Shown piece after piece: positions 17,624 through 27,591 of a stretch of DNA of 64,000 nt. The DNA is from Ferrimonas sediminicola (GTDB taxonomy: Bacteria > Pseudomonadota > Gammaproteobacteria > Enterobacterales > Shewanellaceae). Position numbers and translations under genes: made by a program. A model generated the notes under the pieces. That model made no database searches. It had not been told where the DNA came from and was given only the letters and a program-made list of their open reading frames with translations. Position 1 is the stretch's first letter. Every line of letters begins with the position of its first letter. The stretch spans positions 124,001-188,000 of the forward strand of contig NZ_SWCI01000003.1 of NCBI RefSeq assembly GCF_005116715.1. Direction: 5' to 3'.

Positions 17624-18559
17624 CTAGCCGTAGTGCTTGAGCTTCTCCGCCAGCAGATCCACAAAGCCTTCCCGATTGAGGCCGGTGACCACCGTGGTGT
17701 TGGCGGGCTTGCCGCTGAGCTGGTAGTAGTCCACCACGGTCATCCCCTGGGTGTATTCACCCCGGGTCTCGACGCCGACCCAGCACTCCCGGCTGTGGAA
17801 CAGCTCCGGCGCCACCAGCCAGGCGATGGTGCAGGGATCGTGCAGTGGTGCACCGGTAAAGCCCCACTTGGGATCCCTGTGGTAGATCATGAAGAAGTCC
17901 AGCAGTTCGGCGACAATCAGAGCGATGGGGTTGTCGATGGCGCGAATGCGCTCGATATCCTCATCCATGATCTGCGCCTGATGGGTGACCTCCAGGCCGC
18001 ACATGGTGATGGGGATGCCGGACTTGAACACCATGTCGGCGGCTTCCGGATCAACAAAGATGTTGAACTCCGCCGCCGGGGTCCAGTTGCCCAGGGTGGC
18101 GGCGCCGCCCATCAGCACGATACGTTCGATCTTATCGTGCAGCTCCGGGTGACCGGCCAGCAGCAGGGCGATATTGGTCAGCGGGCCGGTGGGCACCAGG
18201 GTCACCGGCCGGTCGCTGGCGGCGATCTTGGCTGCCATCAGCTCTACTGCGTTGACGGCCTGGGGCTCGAAGGCCGGATCCGGCAGTTTAGGACCGTCCA
18301 GGCCGGACTCGCCATGAACGTTATCGGCGATGATCAGCTCCCTGGCCAGGGGCTTGTTGGCCCCGCCGGCGACCGGGATATCCTGGCGATTTAGCAGCGT
18401 CAGCAGCCGCAGGGCGTTGTTCAGGGTCTTGTCCGGGGTCTGGTTGCCCGCACTGGTGGTGACGGCCATGGGCTCCAGTTCCGGGCAGGCCAGGGCAAGG
18501 ATCAGGGCGATGGCGTCGTCATGACCGGGATCGCAGTCAAGGATAATGGGGCGGCGCAT
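17624..18559 (-). CDS. rihA: Pyrimidine-specific ribonucleoside hydrolase
   Basis: Hydrolyses pyrimidine ribonucleosides (cytidine, uridine) to base and ribose for salvage. The 311-residue length equals E. coli RihA and the sequence is colinear with it. The calcium-binding [11 protein letters not shown] motif is at residues 8-18, with [36 protein letters not shown] and the C-terminal [12 protein letters not shown] loop. GGAGAATT precedes the ATG. It is a single-gene unit with a divergent lipoprotein gene about 480 bp away. Confidence 0.92.
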   Translation of the reverse strand: MRRPIILDCDPGHDDAIALILALACPELEPMAVTTSAGNQTPDKTLNNALRLLTLLNRQDIPVAGGANKPLARELIIADNVHGESGLDGPKLPDPAFEPQAVNAVELMAAKIAASDRPVTLVPTGPLTNIALLLAGHPELHDKIERIVLMGGAATLGNWTPAAEFNIFVDPEAADMVFKSGIPITMCGLEVTHQAQIMDEDIERIRAIDNPIALIVAELLDFFMIYHRDPKWGFTGAPLHDPCTIAWLVAPELFHSRECWVGVETRGEYTQGMTVVDYYQLSGKPANTTVVTGLNREGFVDLLAEKLKHYG

Positions 18560-18969
18560 AAATTCTCCGTCAGTTGGCTGAAATCAGGGAGAGAGGCACA
18601 CTCTCCGAGTGCAGTTAAGATAACACCCATTAAACCTAAACGATTTGACTCGTGTAGACGTTTTTTATTTATCTGGCTATAAACCTTCTGGCACGGCATG
18701 GGGTTGTTACCCTATTGTTAGTGAGGTTGTTGATGGAGTGATAATGGCTGTACGGGTCGTGAATGCCGGTTTTTATTTTGGCGCCGCAGCGTATAAGTGA
18801 ATGTTTTGGCTATGATAGTGAAATTGGATTCATATAAGGATTTCCTGATTAATAATTTTTGAATTTGTGCATATTTTGCGGTGGAATTTAATATTCCCCT
18901 CTGTTTAAACTTGGTGGAAAAATAAATGTTTTGCCGATTATCTCTTGGGGAATAAATAAAATAAAACTA

Positions 18970-18987
18970 TTACTCTAATAAGAGTAA
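18970..18987. promoter_or_regulatory. Palindrome upstream of the repeat lipoprotein gene
   Basis: TTACTCT-AATA-AGAGTAA, a perfect 7-bp inverted repeat 52 bp before the ATG at 19040. It lies in the AT-rich 480-bp gap 18560-19039, which contains no other recognisable feature apart from promoter-like sequence. Operator or hairpin; regulator unknown. Confidence 0.4.
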
Positions 18988-19039
18988 ATCTTTAGTATTG
19001 CCCACATCTTCGACAACCTGTTTTTTTATTGGAAATACT

Positions 19040-21983
19040 ATGAGAGCCATCCTTCTGATGCTTTGCTCTCTGTTGCTGTGCGCCTGTGGCGGCGGTGGCG
19101 GGGGAGAGTCAGGCGAAAAAGAAACTCAGCCCGTAGCCCACCCTGGGCTGACGGTGTCGGCGGTCTCGGCCGCCTACCGCAAGGATCTGCGTTTGCCGCT
19201 TCAGATCGACGGGGTCGTGGGCCCCCTGTCCATCTCATTTGCACCCGGGGCGGCACTGGATGTGGTGGCGCTCTCCGCCACAAGGATTGATGAGCTGCAG
19301 CTGTTGCACGCCGGGGACACCGAACTGGTGATTGAGGACAAAGGCAACGCCCACTATCTGGGGGCCTCGGTGCGGGTGCCGGTGCATATCGCCCGGGCCG
19401 ATCGTGCGCCTCTGCTGCTGAATGACATCAACCTGCAACTCGGCGAGGAGCCCAGGCAACTGGCGCCTGCCGGGGTCCTGGGTCGGCTCAGCTACCGGCT
19501 GGACGCCCCAGGGGTGATCAGTGTCAGCGACCAGGGGCTGGTTGAGCAGCGGTGAGGTCACCCTGACCGTGGAGGATGACGGTGGCCGTGATCATCTTGC
19601 CAGCAGTGCCACCGCCCGGGTGGCGGTTACCGCCGCCAGCACCGAGGTGGCCAAGTTTGAATCTTTGACGCCCAAGCCCTTCGTTGAGGGAGGCCGTTTG
19701 CAGCCGGTCTACTCCGGTCCCCTGGCGCCGCGGCGCCGTTTTGCCATCGCCCAGGGGGCGGACACCCAGGTGGTGTGGGTGGACGCCGACAGTGGTGAGA
19801 TGCAGATCCTGCACGCCGGCCAGACCGCGATTCAGGTGACCCAGTCGACCGAGCAGGGGGAGGTGCTGTCGTTGCAGAGCTTCCAGGTGACGGTGGAGCC
19901 GGTGGCCAACACCGCCTTGAGCGTCGCCGACCGGGAGCTGGAGTACGGCTTCGATGCCCAGTTCTCCCTGGCCGTCGAGGGTCGTATCGGCACTCTGGAG
20001 TTTGCCCTGGCCGATGACCCGTCCGGGGCGGTGATCGCCCCGGCGGACAAGGAGTCCGGTCGCTTCGAGTTTGTCGGCATTGGTGAGGCCCGGGTACGGG
20101 TCACCGATCTGGGTGATCGTGACCATAAGCCCACCAGTGTGACCACCACCGTCAAGGTGCGGCGCATCGCGTCAAACTCCCTGGTGACTCGGGACCTGGC
20201 GCTCACCTATGCCCTCGGCCTGCGGACCCTGCTGCCGGTGGCGGGCAACCAGGGCGCGCTGCGCTACTCCCTGGTCGACGGGGCTGCCCAGGGAGTGGTG
20301 GTGCTGGCCGAGGATGGCAACATCGAACTGCTTAAGCCGGGACAGACCGAGATCCTGGTGGAGGATGATGGCGGCGAGTTCCATCAACTCCAGAGCGGCA
20401 TCATCCGCGTCGCCGTCGCCAAGATGACCAACCCGGATCTGGTGGCGGACAACCTCAAGGCGGTGTTCTCTGAGGAGGCGGTGCTGATGCCCGAGGTGCG
20501 CGGTGCCAAAGGGGGCCTCAGCTTCCGGGTGCGGGAGGATGAAGAGAGCGCCAAGGTGCTCAGCCAGGGCAGTGACGGCAGCATCCGCTACAAGGGCGCC
20601 GGTCGCGGCTGGGTGACCGTGTCCGACGCGGGCGACGACTACTACCTGCCCGCCGAGACCGGCTTCTACGTGGATGTCAGCTATGCCGAGGGTTCTCTGG
20701 CGGTGGATGACATCGACATTCAGTTTACCGAGGGCAAGCAGGTGGCCCTGGCCATCAGCGGTCAGATTGGCACCCTGAGTTTCCGCCCCGACAACGGCCA
20801 GCCGGAGGATGTGGTCAGCTTCGATGCCGACACCGGCATGGTCACTCTGCTCAACGCCGGTTCCACCTACTACTCGGTGACCGATTCCGGTGATGCCGGT
20901 CATGCCGCCAAGGGGGTGATGGTGCGCGTTACCGTGCGCAAGGCGGACGCCAATCCCAGGCTGTCCCTGGACAGGACCCTGATCGAGGAGGAGTTCACCC
21001 TGGGCGCGCCGCTGTATGCCCCGACCGTGTCCGGCAAGCTCGACGGCAGCACCCTCAAGTATGCTGCCAAGGCGTTCGGCCAGCAGGTAGTGAGCATCGA
21101 CGCCGCCAATGGTAACATGGTGATTCAGAACGCCGGTACGGCGCTGATGACGGTGACCGAGAGCAGCCGCAACTATGAGGACCGGGTGCTGGAGTACGAG
21201 GTGCGAGTGACCCCGGCCTCCTACCCGGGGGTGCCGGAGCTGGAACTGGCGAAGTCGGTGGCGTTCTATCCAGGCATGACCATTGCGCCGCCGGCGGTGC
21301 TCAACCCCCTGGGCAGGGTCAGCTACAGTCTGTACGGGGCCTATCCCGCCGACGAGTATGAGCTTGGCGACGATGGCAGGCTCACCGTGCACGCCTTCCC
21401 CAGCAGCACCCCCATCCTGCTGCATGTGACCGACGACGGCGGCAGCAACTATCTGGCGGGTCAGAACTCCTCATCCCGCTACTTCAGCGGCTTTGCCGAA
21501 GACGCCGGTGAGCAGGCGCGGATGACGTTCGAAGGTGCGCCGCTGACGATCCCCTCGCCGGTGGCGGTCCCCAACGGCGAGGTGAGCTTCTACAAGGCAT
21601 TCACCACCTCGGGACACGCCAAGACCCAGGGCGATGAGGAGATGGCTGGCAGCTATTCGCTGCAGAAGCTCACCGTCTGCGGCGATGGGGGCTGCGTCCC
21701 CGTCATGCTGAGGCTGCAATTGACCGGCAGTTGCGGGGACGGCGGCAACCTGGCCAACGCCCTGGGGTCGTTACAGACACCGGACTGTGCCTCCGAGGTG
21801 ACCGTCAGTTTCGATGAGGGTGACCAGATCGTCCCCTCGATTCCTACCGGTCAGTTCCGCTCCCGAGAGCCGATGATGCTGGTGCACTACGCCCGGCCCT
21901 ATCTCCCGGGAGGGATGATCGAAGCCGGCGATCTTCAAGCCCGGGCGTGGTGGCTTCTGGACGTGGATATCACCCTTCCCTAA
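19040..21983 (+). pseudogene. Large lipoprotein of about nine Ig-like/cadherin-like repeats, interrupted by a frameshift
   Basis: The start at 19040 encodes a lipoprotein signal (MRAILLMLCSLLLCAC) followed by six Gly. The frame stops at 19555, but the same repeat resumes in another frame through 21983, so one frameshift (net +1 base) lies near 19535-19553, inside repeat 2 (SVSDQGLVE, then SGEVTLTVEDDGG). Joined, the protein would have about 980 residues: nine repeats of 85-92 residues, each with a core like hSxDxxTGxhxhLxAGxTxhxVxDxGDxxH, then a roughly 150-residue C-terminal region with paired cysteines (LTVCGDGGC, GSCGDGGN). Exposed adhesin or scaffold is a guess from architecture. I recognise no named family. 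Confidence 0.75.
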
Positions 21984-21987
21984 CCGC

Positions 21988-22012
21988 AAAGGCTGCGCAA
22001 GGAGCCTTTTTT
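21988..22012 (+). terminator. Terminator of the repeat lipoprotein gene
   Basis: AAAGGCT (21988-21994) and AGCCTTT (22003-22009) with an 8-nt loop, followed by further T residues. Confidence 0.75.
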
Positions 22013-22538
22013 CTGCCTTGTGCCCCCGGTTTGGGCGGCAAGGAGGTCGCAAGCCTGGCCGCAGAGTAGGGGGCAAGGGCAGAGTGACCACGATAGAGGG
22101 TTGTGCCTGAGTTGGCTGTTGAAGTTATGCGATGCCTTGGTGTAACCGGGCCAGCCCATGTAATGAACCACCCAAGCATGAATGGGAACTTGGCGTTCAT
22201 TTCAACAGACGCTGGACCCTGACGTTCGTTAAGGTGACGATTGTGCGCATGGCGCAAGGAGCGCCGGGCGGCAAGGCTCAGTAGTCAACTGCAGGCTGGT
22301 ATGGAGTTGATTCAACCCACTGCGGCTGCCTCCGGCACGGTCATGCCGGCGCATGCCGGTATCGAGAGGCTGTGCTGGCAGGGGGGGGGAAGCCTCCAGG
22401 ATCTCTCCGTGTCCGATACTGATTTCGACAGACACCGGTTGCTGATCTTCTTCCGCAAGACGATTGACAGGGTATTGCTGAGAGCAACAACAGCAAGGTG
22501 GGTTGGTGAGCAACAGTGATCTAAGACACAGCCCTAGA
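22013..22538. other. Gene-free stretch with one REP-like palindrome
   Basis: About 530 bp without a supportable gene. Open frames here have no ribosome binding sites and atypical composition. At 22346-22359 CCGGC-GCAT-GCCGG lies within a sequence that would translate as MPAHAGI, the well-known signature of a dispersed palindromic repeat in many proteobacteria. Only one copy occurs in this window. The rest may be remnant DNA. Confidence 0.4.
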
Positions 22539-22558
22539 AAGGCCCCGTATGGGGCCTT
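22539..22558 (-). terminator. Terminator of the SulP gene
   Basis: AAGGCCCC (22539-22546), GTAT loop, GGGGCCTT (22551-22558): a perfect 8-bp stem directly downstream of the minus-strand transporter gene. Confidence 0.75.
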
Positions 22559-22583
22559 GCCGGTCTGTCTATTACTGGGGCTT

Positions 22584-24143
22584 CTAGCCGCCGAGTTCGT
22601 CCACCGCCACTCTATAGGTGGGGTCTTCGATGACGTTCACCTCCACCAGGTCGCCCGCTTTCTGCAGCAGGGTACGGCATTCGTCGGAGAGGTGACGCAG
22701 ATGCAGGTGTTTGCCCTGCTTCATGTATCGCTCCGCCAGGGTATCGATGGTCTCCAGAGCGGAGTGGTCGCACACCCGCGAGCCGCGGAAGTCGACGATC
22801 ACCTCTTCCGGATCCTCGTTGGTGTCAAATTGCTCCAGGAAGCTGGTGGTGGAGGCGAAAAACAGCGGGCCGTTCACCAGGTACACCTTGCGGCCAAACT
22901 TATCCATTTTGCTGTTGATGGTCATGTGGGTGGCATGCTCCCAGGCGAAGCGCAGGGCCGACACGATGACCCCCACCAGCACGGCGATGGCCAGGTCGGT
23001 GGCGACGGTCACCGCGGAGACCAGCACGATGACAAAGGCGTCCGAGCGGGGCACCTTGCGCATAATGCGGAAGCTGGACCATTCGAAGGTGCCCAGAACC
23101 ACGATGAACATCACGCCCACCAGTGCTGCCAGGGGGATCATCTCGATAAGCTCACTGGCAAACAGGATGAAGGCCAGCAGGGCGACGGCGGCGGTAAAGC
23201 CCGACAGCCGGGTGCGGCCACCGGAATTGATGTTGATCATGCTCTGACCAATCATGGCGCAGCCTCCCATGCCACCGAAGAAACCGGTGACCACGTTGGC
23301 CACGCCCTGGCCGACACACTCGCGGTTGCCCTGGCCCCGGGTCTGGGTCAGCTCGTCCACCAGAGTTAGGGTCAGCAGGGATTCAATCAGCCCCACCGCC
23401 GCCAGAATCAGGGCGTAGGGCAGGATGATCGTCAGGGTCTCCAGGTTGAAGGGGACCATGGGGATGGCGAACTCGGGCAGGGTGCCGGAGAGACTGGCCT
23501 GGGGATCGCCGGTCATATTGCGGACGAAGTCCACGACGGTGCCGGTTTCGATGCCGACCAGGTGCACCAGGGCGGTGACGGTGACGATGGCCGCCAGGGA
23601 GGAGGGCACGGCCGTGGTCAGTTTGGGCAGGTAGCGGATGATGGCCATGGTCAGCAGAATCAACCCGAGCATGGTGTACAGCTGAGTGCCCTGCATCCAC
23701 ACCATCTCGCCCGCCGCGTTGGCCACCTTAAACTGCGCCAACTGGGCCAGGAAGATGACGATGGCCAGGCCGTTGACGAAACCCAGCATCACCGGGTGGG
23801 GAACCAGACGGATGAACTTACCCAGTTTCATGGCACCGGCGAGGATCTGGATCAGTCCCATCAACACCACGGTAGCAAACAGATACTGAACGCCATGTTG
23901 GGCCACCAGGGCGACCATCACCACCGCCAGCGCACCGGTGGCGCCGGAGATCATGCCGGGGCGGCCGCCGATGAGCGAGGTGATCAGGCCCACCATAAAG
24001 GCGGCGTACAGGCCGACCATGGGTTCGACACCGGCGACAAAGGCGAAGGCCACGGCCTCGGGCACCAGGGCCAGGGCTACGGTCAGGCCGGAGAGGATAT
24101 CCGCCTTGGCCGAGGCATCTGGGTTGCTTCTAAGCTCAAACAT
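22584..24143 (-). CDS. SulP-family inorganic anion transporter with STAS domain
   Basis: Inner-membrane anion carrier of 519 residues. The N-terminal two thirds are strongly hydrophobic with the SulP pattern [25 protein letters not shown] and [31 protein letters not shown]. The C-terminal about 110 residues form a STAS domain ([40 protein letters not shown]). Related proteins carry sulfate or bicarbonate with Na+; the substrate here cannot be chosen from sequence. It is a single gene with a terminator, divergent from the patatin-like gene. No strong ribosome binding site is seen. Confidence 0.87.
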   Translation of the reverse strand: MFELRSNPDASAKADILSGLTVALALVPEAVAFAFVAGVEPMVGLYAAFMVGLITSLIGGRPGMISGATGALAVVMVALVAQHGVQYLFATVVLMGLIQILAGAMKLGKFIRLVPHPVMLGFVNGLAIVIFLAQLAQFKVANAAGEMVWMQGTQLYTMLGLILLTMAIIRYLPKLTTAVPSSLAAIVTVTALVHLVGIETGTVVDFVRNMTGDPQASLSGTLPEFAIPMVPFNLETLTIILPYALILAAVGLIESLLTLTLVDELTQTRGQGNRECVGQGVANVVTGFFGGMGGCAMIGQSMININSGGRTRLSGFTAAVALLAFILFASELIEMIPLAALVGVMFIVVLGTFEWSSFRIMRKVPRSDAFVIVLVSAVTVATDLAIAVLVGVIVSALRFAWEHATHMTINSKMDKFGRKVYLVNGPLFFASTTSFLEQFDTNEDPEEVIVDFRGSRVCDHSALETIDTLAERYMKQGKHLHLRHLSDECRTLLQKAGDLVEVNVIEDPTYRVAVDELGG

Positions 24144-24719
24144 CGATTGGTATTACCCTCAGGTTAACAATTGCACACTAAAAAGCCGCGCAGTCTGCCA
24201 GTTTGGGGAGGCTTAGTCAAAGAAAATTGCATTTTTGTTATCTTGGCTTAGTAAAGAATGAAACACGCCCAGATATCATGGTTTTTAACGTTTATTCTTG
24301 ATTCCTCCTTGCTTTTTTTGGGGGTGGAATAGAAGTTATCTCGGCAAATCAGGGGGTGGTTCAGCTAGTTTAATCCTTGGATTAGCTGGGTTCATTTGTA
24401 TCTGGGGCAGGGGGCCAGTGAGAACGAGGTTTCGAAGTTTGGCGTGGCATTGAGGGTATTGGTCCTCTTTTCAGTTTGTTGCACAGGTGATGGGGGGAGG
24501 TACACCTGGAGTGCTGGCGGGCATGCTGTGGGTGGCGCACGGAGCAGCAACGGGGGCAGCTGGTGCCGAAGGGGCTCAGTTTGCGGTAAGGAGCAGGGAC
24601 GCCCGTGCCCGGTCAGCGCGGCACTGTGTCCGTTTACTGTCCGGCGTTTTGCTGAATCGGTTGAGCAGTTCGTGGGTAAGTCGTTATTCTTAATCCATAG
24701 TCCCTGTCAGGATCTCTCT
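24144..24719. other. Intergenic region between SulP and patatin-like genes
   Basis: 576 bp with no supportable gene. A long in-frame extension of the patatin-like gene is open from 24396 but has low-complexity, Gly/Ser/Cys-rich translation and no conserved sequence. A small imperfect hairpin is present at 24362-24388 (TAATCC/GGATTA with an outer CAGC/GCTG). A regulatory leader is possible, but nothing specific is recognised. Confidence 0.35.
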
Positions 24720-25658
24720 ATGTCTGAACTGAAGATAGGCGTTGCCCTGGGCAGCGGTGCCGCCAAGGGGTGGGCACACATCGGCGTCCTTCGTGGACTC
24801 GCCCGCATCGGTATCCTGCCGACCCATGTGGCCGGGTGTTCCATTGGCGCATTTGTTGGGGCGGCCTATGCTGCCGGTAAGCTGGATGAACTGGAGCAGT
24901 GGGTGCGCGGTTTCTCCAGCTGGGATGTGATGGGACTGCTGGACCTCACCTGGCGACGCGGTGGCCTGGTCTCCGGGGAGAAAGTGTTTCAGGCGGCCAG
25001 CAAGGCGATGGGGATCGGTGAGATCACCGAGCTGGAGAAGCCCTTCCTGGCGGTGGCGACCGATCTCTACACCGGCCAGGAGGTGTGGCTGGCGGAAGGG
25101 TCGCTGTCGGACATCGTCAGGGCCAGCTGCTCCATTCCTGGCCTGATGGAGCCCAAACGCATCGGTAATCGCTGGCTGGTGGATGGCGCCGTGGTCAATC
25201 CGGTGCCGGTGTCGGCTTGCCGCGCACTGGGCGCGGATCTGGTGCTTGCCGTCGACCTCCATGGTGATGGCCGCCACCCCTCATCGGAGCCGGTGCGGTT
25301 GACCCGGGTGGCCCATACGCCGGAGGAGGCGCCGGCCAAGGAGAGCGGTTTCATGGATCTGCTGGCGACCGGCAAGGAGCTGGTCAATGGCCTGGCCGAC
25401 CGCTTCACCTCCACCACCATTCAGCAGCCCAATATGCTGGCGGTGATGCACCAGTCGATGGAGATTCTGGAGCAGAGACACAAGCGGGCTCGACTGATGG
25501 GTGACCCTCCCGACGCCTTGATCCTGCCCAGGGTGGGGGAGATCAATACCATGGAGTTCCAGCGCGCCGGGGAGGCCATTGCCGCGGGCGAGGCCGCGGT
25601 GCTCAGGGTACGTCACCAGATAGAGGCGGAGCTGGATCGCCTCTCCCGCCAGGTCTGA
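24720..25658 (+). CDS. Patatin-like phospholipase, RssA-type
   Basis: Serine hydrolase of 312 residues of the patatin family. The oxyanion-hole motif GSGAAKGWAHIGVL lies at residues about 10-23, the nucleophile elbow GCSIG at about 41-45, and the catalytic Asp in VDGAVVNPVP near residue 158. That is the complete Ser-Asp dyad. The start at 24720 gives the usual short N-terminus (MSELKIGVALGSG). Family members such as RssA and YchK are cytoplasmic with poorly known lipid substrates. A bidirectional terminator follows. Confidence 0.87.
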   Translation: MSELKIGVALGSGAAKGWAHIGVLRGLARIGILPTHVAGCSIGAFVGAAYAAGKLDELEQWVRGFSSWDVMGLLDLTWRRGGLVSGEKVFQAASKAMGIGEITELEKPFLAVATDLYTGQEVWLAEGSLSDIVRASCSIPGLMEPKRIGNRWLVDGAVVNPVPVSACRALGADLVLAVDLHGDGRHPSSEPVRLTRVAHTPEEAPAKESGFMDLLATGKELVNGLADRFTSTTIQQPNMLAVMHQSMEILEQRHKRARLMGDPPDALILPRVGEINTMEFQRAGEAIAAGEAAVLRVRHQIEAELDRLSRQV

Positions 25659-25673
25659 TCTGGGCCGACAAAA

Positions 25674-25695
25674 AAGAGGACCCAGGGGTCCTCTT
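25674..25695. terminator. Bidirectional terminator between patatin-like and rhodanese genes
   Basis: AAGAGGACCC (25674-25683) pairs with GGGTCCTCTT (25686-25695). A residues before it and T-rich sequence after it serve the convergent genes on both strands. Confidence 0.85.
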
Positions 25696-25711
25696 CTTCG
25701 ATTGCGATGGG

Positions 25712-26062
25712 TCAGCGTTCGCTCTCCAGCATCTCCTGAAGCCCACCACCGTTGAACACCCTGTTGAAGCCCTGACTTTGCAGTACCTCCTGGGCGATGC
25801 CGGAGCGGCGGCCGCTGCGGCAGTAGACGACGATGGGCTGGTCCTTGGCCAGTCCCAGCTGGCCAATCTCCTGGCCAATCACATCGTAGGGGATGTTGAT
25901 GGCGCCTTTCAGGCGAGCCTGGGCGTACTCCCCCGGGCTTCGTACGTCGATGATCACCGCCTCGGCTCGGTCAATCTGCCGCCAGGCTTCGGTGGCTCGC
26001 TCGCTGGCGAGGGTCAGGGTGCTGCACAGCAGCATGACTATGGCAATCAGGGATCTGAACAT
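25712..26062 (-). CDS. Periplasmic rhodanese-like sulfurtransferase
   Basis: 116-residue single rhodanese domain with a signal peptide (MFRSLIAIVMLLCSTLTLA). The active-site loop is YCRSGRRSG with the catalytic Cys near residue 79; the VIIDVRSPGEYAQARLKGAINIPY segment is the conserved N-terminal half. Similar in size to PspE. AGGA precedes the chosen start at 26062; the longer frame to 26137 would overlap the upstream gene. It lies directly after the DUF2892 gene, with which it probably forms an operon. Confidence 0.87.
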   Translation of the reverse strand: MFRSLIAIVMLLCSTLTLASERATEAWRQIDRAEAVIIDVRSPGEYAQARLKGAINIPYDVIGQEIGQLGLAKDQPIVVYCRSGRRSGIAQEVLQSQGFNRVFNGGGLQEMLESER

Positions 26063-26067
26063 CGGTC

Positions 26068-26289
26068 CTACTCTTTGGTGGCTAACTCTCTTTCCGTGGG
26101 CATCCCCAGCTTCTTCATCACCATGGTGGCCGGGCAAAACCCGGTGAAGGAGGATTGGATAAGGTTAACACCGATGAAAACGGTGAACCAGATGAAGAGC
26201 GGGTGCACCCAGTGGGTCAGGGCGACCGACACCAGCACCATGGTGCCGGCAAAGGTCATGGTGGCGCGCTCAGTGGAAAATCGGCTCAT
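26068..26289 (-). CDS. DUF2892 (YgaP-type) small inner-membrane protein
   Basis: 73 residues with two membrane segments (FAGTMVLVSVALTHWVHPLF and FIWFTVFIGVNLIQSSFTGF) and the conserved tail FCPATMVMKKLG. In E. coli YgaP this membrane domain is fused behind a rhodanese domain. Here the rhodanese is a separate, exported protein encoded 5 bp downstream. The Cys in GFCP is a conserved family residue and could accept sulfur or an electron. Confidence 0.85.
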   Translation of the reverse strand: MSRFSTERATMTFAGTMVLVSVALTHWVHPLFIWFTVFIGVNLIQSSFTGFCPATMVMKKLGMPTERELATKE

Positions 26290-26301
26290 GGGAAACTCCT
26301 T

Positions 26302-27588
26302 CTAATAGTAGTAGCGTAGCCTAAGCCAGGCGTTGCTGTTGTCATCCAGTTGGCCAAAGAAGGTATGGGGGTCTTGGCCATTCATCAGGTTGACGCCGCC
26401 GCTGACCAGCCAGTGATCATCGGGGCGATAGCTTACCTGGGGTTTGAGGTAGAAATCCTGGTCCGTCGGGGAGTAGAAGCTGAACAGGCTCAGGATCAGC
26501 TTCTCCTGCATCGCCCGGTAGGTGAGTCTCAGGGTCAGCAGCTGGCGGTTCCTGTCTGCCCCGTACTCCGGGTTGGGCAGATCGGACAGATACGCCTGGT
26601 AGTGGCGGATATGCTCCAGATAGTACTGCAGGGCGCCGGTGAGGTTGGTCACCAGCTCGGTTTCATAGCCGAGCAGAGCCAGCACCTTGTCCTGGGGGGC
26701 AACCAGGCTGGTGCTGTCGGCATCCAGACTCTGGTGATAGGCGGTCTCGGCGTTGAGCAGCCCCCCCAGGGCGGGCAGGCGCACACTGGCGCCATAGGCG
26801 TTGAGGCGGGCGTGCTGTGGCTTGCCCTGAGCGTCGGCCCCCAGGGGTTGACCGGTGAAGCCCCAATAGCCGTAGAGGGCGTATTCGGTGCCGTTTCGGC
26901 TCCAGTAGAGGCGGACCGCGGCGGCATCGTCGCTGGGTTCGTCGGCGGTGCGATCCGGCGCCACCTTCTTGCCACTGACCGGGTCGAAGAAGGAGAAGCG
27001 CTCGCCATTGAGGTAGTTGTCCGCCTCGAACCTGGGCATGTAGACCAGATCCAGGTTGATCCCCTCCCCGTACCAGCTGCCTTTGACACCATTGACCGGC
27101 GCCTTGAGGTACTCATCCTCCTGGCCGGAGAAGAACGCCTGCCAATCCTTGGGGAAGAGGTCGTTGAGGAACAGGTAGTCACCTGTCCCCCAGGTCAGGA
27201 CCTGGCGCCCCAGCTTCAGGTGGGTGTGTTCGCCAAGATCGGCCCCCAGGGTCAGTTCCCGGACATCGGCGACCCACTGGTCGACAGCGTCGTCATAGCC
27301 CAGGTCCAGCCGCAGTTTGCCTTGCAGGGTGTCGCTGCGATAACCGGACTCGATGCGTCCCAGGGCCTGGGACAGGGTGGGGCCATCCAGGCCGGTGGCG
27401 TCGCTCTGCAGTCGCCGACCGTAGCCCAGCTCCAGGTAACCGCTGACCGGCTGCCAGGGCGACGGGGCCGCGTCGGCCCAAGGGTCATCCCCCCACTCAT
27501 CGCCCCACTCCTCCTCCGAGGCCAGGGCGGCGGGGGCCAATACTGCGCTGAGCCCGACAGCGATCAGGGTGCGATGAATCCAGGCCAT
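26302..27588 (-). CDS. Outer-membrane beta-barrel protein of the MMPL export operon
   Basis: 428 residues: signal peptide ending PAALA, an acidic Trp/Asp-rich start (EEEWGDEWGDDPWAD), then beta-barrel sequence to a terminal LRLRYYY. The pattern HLKLGRQVLTWGTGDYLFLNDLFPKDW resembles DUF1302-like outer-membrane proteins commonly encoded beside LolA-like and MMPL genes. The three genes here are in one direction with 3-bp and 11-bp gaps. It could be the outer-membrane receiver of whatever the system moves; the substrate is unknown. Confidence 0.68.
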   Translation of the reverse strand: MAWIHRTLIAVGLSAVLAPAALASEEEWGDEWGDDPWADAAPSPWQPVSGYLELGYGRRLQSDATGLDGPTLSQALGRIESGYRSDTLQGKLRLDLGYDDAVDQWVADVRELTLGADLGEHTHLKLGRQVLTWGTGDYLFLNDLFPKDWQAFFSGQEDEYLKAPVNGVKGSWYGEGINLDLVYMPRFEADNYLNGERFSFFDPVSGKKVAPDRTADEPSDDAAAVRLYWSRNGTEYALYGYWGFTGQPLGADAQGKPQHARLNAYGASVRLPALGGLLNAETAYHQSLDADSTSLVAPQDKVLALLGYETELVTNLTGALQYYLEHIRHYQAYLSDLPNPEYGADRNRQLLTLRLTYRAMQEKLILSLFSFYSPTDQDFYLKPQVSYRPDDHWLVSGGVNLMNGQDPHTFFGQLDDNSNAWLRLRYYY

Positions 27589-27591
27589 GGG

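Noticed and set aside
22241-22519. 92-codon frame containing MPAHAGI
   Set aside because: Translation of a dispersed palindromic repeat; such frames are a common annotation artefact.
24396-24719. 108-residue N-terminal extension of the patatin-like protein
   Set aside because: The extension is low-complexity and unconserved; the family starts at the MSELKIGVALGSG segment.
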